The notes under the pieces are model-generated. The model saw only the letters and a list, made by a program, of their open reading frames with translations. It searched no databases and was not told the DNA's origin. 6,393 nt of DNA from the NCBI GenBank assembly GCA_005877185.1, contig VBPQ01000083.1, positions 1 to 6,393 on the forward strand. Reading direction: 5' to 3'. How positions within the stretch are numbered: position 1 is the first letter of the stretch; each line of letters begins with the position of its first letter. Shown piece after piece: positions 1-4,022 of this stretch. Position numbers and translations under genes: made by a program. The stretch is from Nitrososphaerota archaeon (GTDB lineage: Archaea > Thermoproteota > Nitrososphaeria > Nitrososphaerales > Gagatemarchaeaceae).

Positions 1-1
1 A

Positions 2-904
2 CTGAGGTTGATTCCCGCGGTCAGCGCGAAGAGGGTGAGCAAGGCCTCGATAAGGGCTGACCAAGTCGACGGAGAGGACCTCATCCCCAAGCTGATCATC
101 GGATGCTACGCGCTGGGGTACGACACAATCGAGGTAGTGGGGAAGGACGGGCTGGACGAATCTACAGTTGACAAGGCAGTCAAGACAATGAGGAGGCTGA
201 GGGGGCTCGAGGTGGTAGAGTCTCACCGGAACAAGGTTGTTGCTCAGAGCTTCATGGACCCCACAAAGTTCCCCGTCGACTCACTAATCAAGCGGCTTCA
301 GATTCTCGTCTCGAGAAGCCTCGGAAACGTGATCGAGGCGCTGGAGAGGGGGACGACGGGGAGGCTGAACGAGGTGAGGAGGGTCCAAGACGAGGTCGAC
401 GAACTATACTGGCTGATCGTGAGACAACTGCTTGTCGCCCTGAACAGGAGAGAGATAGCGGGTGAGATTGGGATAGAGTCGCCGCTGCACGCTTCCGGGG
501 ACAGGGTGACCGCGAAGACTCTAGAACAGATCGGGAGTGTCATCATGGACCTTGCGGAGGAGATAGTCAGGCAGAAGGGGAAGGGGGCGAAGCTGGAGGA
601 GAGGGTTCTCGTCAGCATCGGGAAGCTCGCGAGAAAGACGCAGGAATCATTCAACACGACCGTAGAGAGCCTCCTGACGCCCGACATCAGGCTGATTGAG
701 AGGTCGATGAGTCTTGTCAATGGTACACTTGAGATGGAGAGCGAGATAACTCACGAACTCTTGAAGTCGGGCGAGTACGCCTACCCGAGGATAATCGTCT
801 CCTACTTCGGAATGTTGGCGAGGTACTGCAACATAATCATAGAGATCGCCTCTCACAGGTTCCTCAGGAAGTCGAGCAGGGTCGCTGCTGTTCAGCATCA
901 ATAG
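2..904 (+). CDS. PhoU-like phosphate-uptake regulator, 5' end outside window
   Basis: Archaeal PhoU-family proteins are cytoplasmic, all-helical and linked to phosphate transport control; they usually consist of an N-terminal AbrB/SpoVT-like domain followed by two PhoU three-helix repeats. Numbering from the TTG at base 8, the visible chain has a linker with a GYD-type segment (36-39), a first PhoU-like helical repeat (about 90-150) with the acidic stretch VQDEVDELYWLIVRQL (126-141), matching the family's E/DxxxD metal-binding pattern, and a second, more diverged repeat (about 170-290). The frame stays open to the left edge. The two preceding codons plus the TTG read LRL, then IP, resembling the end of an AbrB hairpin (DGSLRLIP-like), so I treat the gene as 5'-truncated. 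GAGG abuts the TTG too closely to act as a ribosome site. It ends at TAG 902-904, 44 nt before the tRNA. Arginine is AGR in 24 of 26 cases. Exact role is inferred from family only. Confidence 0.82.
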   Translation: MRLIPAVSAKRVSKASIRADQVDGEDLIPKLIIGCYALGYDTIEVVGKDGLDESTVDKAVKTMRRLRGLEVVESHRNKVVAQSFMDPTKFPVDSLIKRLQILVSRSLGNVIEALERGTTGRLNEVRRVQDEVDELYWLIVRQLLVALNRREIAGEIGIESPLHASGDRVTAKTLEQIGSVIMDLAEEIVRQKGKGAKLEERVLVSIGKLARKTQESFNTTVESLLTPDIRLIERSMSLVNGTLEMESEITHELLKSGEYAYPRIIVSYFGMLARYCNIIIEIASHRFLRKSSRVAAVQHQ

Positions 905-915
905 AGCCGCGCACG

Positions 916-924
916 CAAATAAGT
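916..924 (+). promoter_or_regulatory. TATA-like box for tRNA-Leu
   Basis: The A/T-rich stretch CAAATAAGT lies in otherwise GC-rich sequence between the PhoU-like gene and the tRNA. Its centre is about 29 nt upstream of the first tRNA base, the normal archaeal TATA-to-start distance when transcription begins at or just before the mature 5' end. Confidence 0.6.
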
Positions 925-972
925 AGCGTCAAGGGAGGGTGGAAAGTCGCGGGGGTGGCGGAGCCTGGTCAA

Positions 973-989
973 GCGAGGTAGCGGACTAC
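973..989 (+). other. predicted 17-nt tRNA intron in the D-arm (position 21/22)
   Basis: The D-arm is 17 nt too long. Several cut choices restore it, but only 973-989 also forms a strict BHB core: GGTC (967-970) pairs with GACT (984-987, one G-U), and the 3-nt bulges AAG (971-973) and ACA (988-990) are each cut after the second base. The mature loop then reads GGUCAAA followed by CGC, as in ordinary archaeal tRNA-Leu. The inner helix is short (974-975 with 982-983). Neighbouring cuts at 974-990, 975-991 or 976-992 would also give a plausible D-arm but lack a central helix. Confidence 0.75.
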
Positions 990-1005
990 ACGCACGGGAC
1001 TCAAG

Positions 1006-1042
1006 ATCACGCGGGCCGTGCTTCAGCAAGGTAAGATGAGAG
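1006..1042 (+). other. 37-nt tRNA intron at canonical position 37/38
   Basis: The exon bases CTCA (1000-1003) pair with TGAG (1037-1040) to give the 4-bp central helix. The bulges AGA (1004-1006) and AGA (1041-1043) are each cut after the second base, joining G37 (1005) to A38 (1043). An internal hairpin CACG/CGTG (1008-1011 and 1017-1020) lies within the intron. This is a textbook substrate for the archaeal tRNA splicing endonuclease. Confidence 0.92.
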
Positions 1043-1087
1043 ATCCCGCTCCTTAGGGATTCGTGGGTTCAAATCCCACCCCCCGCA

Positions 1088-1379
1088 CTAAATGTAAAGT
1101 TCAAAGTACTGAGTTTCAGAGTCATCCGGCATAGTTACTGGGAATACAGGCCGCCTCGAACGTCGATTTCGAAGGGGAGTCAATCGAAACGAACTCTTTC
1201 GGAACATTGCGAGGTTGTCGTGGCCGAGGCACCTGCCTATGCCTTCTCGTGGACGGGGCCAGCCGTCTCCACGGTGTTGCCCGTAAATCCAAGTCTTCTT
1301 GTAATGCGCCTTTGAAACGAGCGTCAAGTGGCGTGACTCTGCAATCCACGGGCTAATTTGCGGGCAATACCCGTCTCCA
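1088..1379. other. gene-poor spacer with hairpins and a 10-nt direct repeat
   Basis: No credible gene is visible between the tRNA and the next promoter. The short minus-strand frames here (75-79 codons) overlap one another in different frames and resemble no family I know. What can be seen: a hairpin built from GTGGA+CGG (1249-1256) and CCG+TC+TCCAC (1263-1272); a second, CGGG-CAATA-CCCG (1361-1373); and the 10-mer CCGTCTCCAC at 1263-1272 and again at 1371-1380, each copy forming or overlapping the 3' side of one of these hairpins. A small structured RNA or a relic of inserted DNA are both possible; neither is shown. Confidence 0.4.
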
Positions 1380-1411
1380 CACAGACCTTAAGTAAGATTG
1401 AGCGGTCTGTG
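1380..1411. promoter_or_regulatory. inverted repeat around a TATA-like box: likely promoter/operator of the downstream gene
   Basis: CACAGACC (1380-1387) and GGTCTGTG (1404-1411) are perfect 8-bp inverted copies separated by 16 nt. The spacer contains the A/T-rich CTTAAGTAA-type element (1387-1395), centred about 29 nt before the TTG start at 1420. This geometry would place transcription start at or near the start codon, with the repeat arms bracketing the TATA box as an operator would. If transcription starts further upstream, the same repeat would form a hairpin directly beside the GGGAG at 1411-1415. Confidence 0.45.
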
Positions 1412-1419
1412 GGAGCCGA

Positions 1420-2070
1420 TTGAACCCTCCCGAACTGCAGGTAGGTATCCGGGACTTGGCGCCAGGACTTTGGATTTGGCGCGCCAGGCACCCGTTTTGG
1501 ACGGCCGGAGCGGACTGGCAGCCAGTAGTTACTTCAACCTTCGTCGAGTCAGGGGGCGAGCGGCTCGTCCTGGACCCTCTCGCTCCGACTCTGGACAACA
1601 TAGGTTTGTGGGAAAGGCTCGACCGGCACCCTCCGACTGCGGCCGTAGTTCTGTTGCCAGACCATGTCCGTGACATCGACCTCTTCGTGCGGCGCTACGG
1701 GGCTCGTCCTTTCGGCCCGATGTTCTTCTTTCCGGACGACATCCCAAATACCAAACTGGAACCGATCATCGCAGACAGCAAGCTCCCAGGGGGTCTGATT
1801 GCCCTTTACGACGGGCGGGGACGTCTCGAGACCCCCATGTGGCTTCCAGAGCATCGAGTGATTGTGTTTGGGGACGCCCTCACAGAGCGGGGCGGAGAAC
1901 TCCGAGTTTGGGACTGCAGGGCAGGGCACGAAAAGCGTGAACTGCCAGCTCTTCGGGCGATGCTCGAACTCCCCTTCGAGAGAGTGATCATATCTCACTG
2001 CGACAATGAACCTGTGAAAACTCGTGCAGACTTCGAGAAAGCACTAGAGCGGCCACCCTGGAAGGACTAA
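1420..2070 (+). CDS. degenerate metallo-beta-lactamase-fold-like protein
   Basis: The 216-residue soluble protein has no signal peptide or membrane span. It resembles small MBL-fold proteins that have lost the zinc site: residues 75-94, where HxHxDH would be, read LLPDHVRDIDLF (78-89), then comes a YGARPFGP turn (93-100). HRVIVFGDAL (145-154) matches the family's strand ending in GD (Asp152), and ISHCDNEP (191-198) matches the late D/H-containing segment. Lacking the HxHxDH cluster it may not be a hydrolase; substrate and role are unknown. TTG at 1420 is the first start after an in-frame stop (1399-1401), with GGGAG 4 nt upstream. Arginine uses CGN in 17 of 21 codons, against 2 of 26 in the PhoU-like gene, which suggests acquisition from elsewhere. 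It stands alone, and converges on the CNNM-type gene. The fold assignment is tentative. Confidence 0.5.
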   Translation: MNPPELQVGIRDLAPGLWIWRARHPFWTAGADWQPVVTSTFVESGGERLVLDPLAPTLDNIGLWERLDRHPPTAAVVLLPDHVRDIDLFVRRYGARPFGPMFFFPDDIPNTKLEPIIADSKLPGGLIALYDGRGRLETPMWLPEHRVIVFGDALTERGGELRVWDCRAGHEKRELPALRAMLELPFERVIISHCDNEPVKTRADFEKALERPPWKD

Positions 2071-2146
2071 TTCCGACGGCCGGTTCTATCCACACCGATT
2101 CTGCGCTATTTTGAACACTACCATGTAGAGATCTAGTCCCGACCCC

Positions 2147-2160
2147 CGGCACATATGCCG
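2147..2160. terminator. hairpin between convergent genes, possible terminator
   Basis: CGGCA and TGCCG form a perfect 5-bp stem around a CATA loop in the 119-nt gap between two convergent genes. There is no T-run on either side, so a terminator role is only suggested by its position. Confidence 0.2.
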
Positions 2161-2189
2161 AGCCGACTCCTACGCCCCTTATGACCCGC

Positions 2190-3164
2190 CTAGATCTTGA
2201 TGCCGAGGAGTTGCTCGAGGATATCCGTGAGGGTGACCATCCCGACCATTCTCTCCTGGTCGTAGACGAAGGCGATCGTCGTACCCGCCTTCTGCATCCT
2301 GTCCATTATGACCGCGACCGACTCGTCAACCTCCACCCTCGCCGCCTGTATCATATGGGCTGAGGCGACGTCGTCAAACCTGCCCTCCGCCATCGCCCTC
2401 AAGAGTGAGCGGAAGGTTATCGCTCCCACGTACTCACCCTTACCGTCGTCGTAGACGGGTAGCCTCGTATGGTTCGAGCCCCCCATCAGCTTGAGCACTT
2501 CAGAAACCGTCGAGGTTGTCCTGGCCGATACGATCTCCTCCAGTGGGGTGAGGGTGTCTGAGGCGACCTTCTTCGAGGAGGAGAGGGCGCTCCTGATAAT
2601 CCTTCCCGCGTCGGGCTCGATGTGGCCCCCAATCTCGAGCAGTCCGACCAACTCTTCGAACTCATCAACCAGTTCTTCAGCCGTGTAGCCTGGCTTCCCC
2701 ATCAGCTGCTGCGAGAGGGTGCGCGCGAAGTTCGTGAGGGGGACAGCGACGGGTGAGAGTACCTTGACGACGGCGAGGGAGCTGGGGGCGAGCCGAGTCG
2801 CCATCCTGACGGAATTCTCTATCCCGATGGCCTTGGGAAGGAGAAAGAGGAAGATCATGATCAGGAAGGAGCCGAAAATCGCGGTGTACACCCAGCCGAG
2901 GGGGCCAAAGAATTCTGAGAAGATCAGCCCGATCGAGGAAGCGAGGACGACGTTGGTAATAGTATCGAGGAAGGTTGTCGTGCTGACAAGCCTCGTCTTC
3001 TCTCTGATGAGTTCGAGCGCCTGACCGGCTCCCTTAGTGCCCGACCTGGCGGCGGCGTTGAGGGAGACCGGCCTCACGGTGAGGTATGTGGCTTCGACCA
3101 GGGACGACCAGAATGAGACGAGTGTTGCAACCACCAAGGAGATGTAGACGACTAGACTGACCAA
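2190..3164 (-). CDS. CNNM/CorB-type (DUF21) membrane protein with CBS pair
   Basis: The 324-residue protein matches the CNNM/CorB family, linked to Mg2+ (and Na+) transport in the cytoplasmic membrane. The DUF21 part (about 1-150) begins with a hydrophobic segment (1-23) followed by VEATYLTV (23-30), like the family's small-residue SEA motif, then membrane segments near 66-86, 92-109 and perhaps 125-146, with N71 in the second. The LLPKAIG motif (108-114) corresponds to the family's GExxPK loop, though the Glu is not conserved. A helical linker (160-195) leads to two CBS domains (about 203-260 and 268-322; motifs TRLPVYDDGKGEYVGAIT and FVYDQERMVGMVTLTDIL), which in relatives bind Mg-ATP. No C-terminal CorC_HlyC domain is present, as in short archaeal forms. 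Start is TTG 3164. It lies 45 nt downstream of pyrH on the same strand, so co-transcription is likely, although a TATA-like box in the gap could give it its own start. Confidence 0.88.
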   Translation of the reverse strand: MVSLVVYISLVVATLVSFWSSLVEATYLTVRPVSLNAAARSGTKGAGQALELIREKTRLVSTTTFLDTITNVVLASSIGLIFSEFFGPLGWVYTAIFGSFLIMIFLFLLPKAIGIENSVRMATRLAPSSLAVVKVLSPVAVPLTNFARTLSQQLMGKPGYTAEELVDEFEELVGLLEIGGHIEPDAGRIIRSALSSSKKVASDTLTPLEEIVSARTTSTVSEVLKLMGGSNHTRLPVYDDGKGEYVGAITFRSLLRAMAEGRFDDVASAHMIQAARVEVDESVAVIMDRMQKAGTTIAFVYDQERMVGMVTLTDILEQLLGIKI

Positions 3165-3192
3165 TCAGCTACTCGATACTGGCACCGCCAGC

Positions 3193-3199
3193 TAATAAA
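3193..3199 (-). promoter_or_regulatory. possible internal promoter (TATA-like) before the CNNM-type gene
   Basis: On the minus strand the pyrH-CNNM gap contains TTTATTA, centred about 32 nt before the TTG start. That spacing predicts a transcript with a leader of only about 5 nt or none. Evidence is sequence and spacing only. Confidence 0.4.
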
Positions 3200-3209
3200 C
3201 GAGAAGCTA

Positions 3210-3875
3210 TCAGGAGACGACCGTTCCTATCTTCGCTCCGTTGACTGCCAAGGTCACGTTTCGCGGGTCACTGCCGTCGAGGACGATGAGCTTCACCCTG
3301 CTCTCTGCCAGCTGCTCGACCGCAACCGGGTCGACGATGCTGTGGATCCCGGGAGTGTGGTGCCCCCCGAGTATCTCCTTCATCCTCGCGTACGAGATCG
3401 AATCGAGCTTCTTCGCCTTCCTGTCCGTCTTCGGGTCGGAGGTGTAGATTCCTTCCTGGTTCGAACCCTTGACCAGAAGGTCCGCATTCCACTTCTGGGC
3501 AAGAATCGCAGCGACCGTATCCGTGGTTATCCCCGGCCTCAAGCCGCCCATGACACCCACCCTGTTCCTGCTCAACCTGGCAAGCATGCTGTTAATCGAG
3601 GTGGGCACGGAGCTGACTCCCCCGAGCTTCATGGCGACCAGGCGCGCGTTGAGTCTCGATGTGTGAATCGCTATCAGGTCTTGATGGAAGCCTGAGAGGC
3701 CGACTTTCCTCGCGGATTCGATGTACTTCCTGGAGAGGGGACCTCCTCCCACAATGACAGCGAGCGTGTGCCCCTCACCCGTGAGTTCGGATACGACCTT
3801 GGAGTAACCTTCGACCACCTCGGGGTCGGGAGGCGAACCGAGGACAGAGCCCCCGATTCTCAGGACAATCTTCAA
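3210..3875 (-). CDS. pyrH: UMP kinase, archaeal type
   Basis: This enzyme phosphorylates UMP to UDP with ATP in cytoplasmic pyrimidine nucleotide synthesis and belongs to the amino acid kinase fold. From the TTG start at 3875 it has 221 residues, close to the archaeal UMPK norm of about 225. Motifs: IGGSV (7-11) for phosphate binding, VGGGPLSRKYIE (42-53), SRLNA (73-77), GLRPGITTDTVAAILA (111-126) in the nucleotide/UMP region, and VKGSNQEGIYTSDP (135-148), equal to the family's VDGVYxxDP segment. The frame stays open upstream to 3989, but those codons give non-conserved sequence and contain the TATA-like box at 3928-3935. Starting at TTG 3875 yields the family N-terminus MKIVLRIGGS, so I chose it. 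It heads a probable two-gene unit with the CNNM-type gene and diverges from prf1. TGA stop at 3210-3212. Confidence 0.93.
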   Translation of the reverse strand: MKIVLRIGGSVLGSPPDPEVVEGYSKVVSELTGEGHTLAVIVGGGPLSRKYIESARKVGLSGFHQDLIAIHTSRLNARLVAMKLGGVSSVPTSINSMLARLSRNRVGVMGGLRPGITTDTVAAILAQKWNADLLVKGSNQEGIYTSDPKTDRKAKKLDSISYARMKEILGGHHTPGIHSIVDPVAVEQLAESRVKLIVLDGSDPRNVTLAVNGAKIGTVVS

Positions 3876-3927
3876 AGCTTCAGCGTGGCCTCGGGACCCG
3901 TGATTAGAAGGTTTCCCCTGCGGAGTT

Positions 3928-3935
3928 CTTATAAG
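3928..3935 (-). promoter_or_regulatory. palindromic TATA-like box for pyrH
   Basis: CTTATAAG is a perfect 8-bp palindrome about 56 nt upstream of the pyrH TTG. The predicted transcription start is near 3904, leaving a leader of roughly 30 nt. Being symmetrical, it could in principle also drive rightward transcription toward prf1, with a leader of about 65 nt. Confidence 0.55.
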
Positions 3936-4007
3936 TGGGCGGAGAGAATTTGGAGTAGCCCGATGCTTTACCACTCCGGCAACTGTCACAGATTGACGGA
4001 ATAACGC

Positions 4008-4012
4008 AGGTG
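4008..4012 (+). promoter_or_regulatory. prf1: ribosome binding site deciding the prf1 start
   Basis: AGGTG ends 10 nt before the TTG at 4023, the first candidate start after the in-frame stop TAA at 4002-4004. A weak TATA-like CTTTACC lies near 3965-3971 and may be the prf1 promoter. Confidence 0.5.
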
Positions 4013-4022
4013 TTATCGTAGA

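Larger units (their letters stand above)
949..1087 (+). tRNA. tRNA-Leu(CAA) precursor with two introns
   Basis: The acceptor strands GCGGGGG (949-955) and CCCCCGC (1080-1086) pair perfectly, and the discriminator is A1087; CCA is not encoded. The T-arm is GTGGG/CCCAC (1063-1067, 1075-1079) around a TTCAAAT loop. The anticodon stem is CGGGA (995-999) with TCCCG (1044-1048); the anticodon CAA is at 1002-1004, reading UUG codons. A 14-nt variable region (1049-1062) with a small stem marks a type II tRNA, as expected for Leu. The D-stem GCG (958-960) pairs with CGC (991-993), and the loop holds the GG pair (967-968). Two segments, 973-989 and 1006-1042, do not belong to the cloverleaf and are called as introns; removing both leaves 85 nt, a usual archaeal tRNA-Leu length. 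The gene has its own TATA-like box; no clear T-run terminator follows. Confidence 0.95.

Noticed and set aside
1088..1349. Two overlapping minus-strand reading frames (79 and 75 codons) in the spacer
   Set aside because: They overlap in different frames, resemble no known family, and have no ribosome site or promoter that I can see.
2139..2151. CCCCCGGCAC-like echo of the tRNA 3' end (CCCCCGCAC), considered as an attachment-site copy
   Set aside because: Too short, with a 1-nt insertion, and no integrase or longer duplication of the T-arm is present.
2129..2197. AGATCTAG/CTAGATCT inverted pair at 2129-2136 and 2190-2197
   Set aside because: An 8-nt match 53 nt apart, overlapping the stop codon of the CNNM-type gene; likely chance.
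3876..3989. Longer N-terminus for pyrH beginning at 3989
   Set aside because: The extra 38 codons are not conserved-looking and include the TATA-like palindrome; TTG 3875 gives the normal family start and length.
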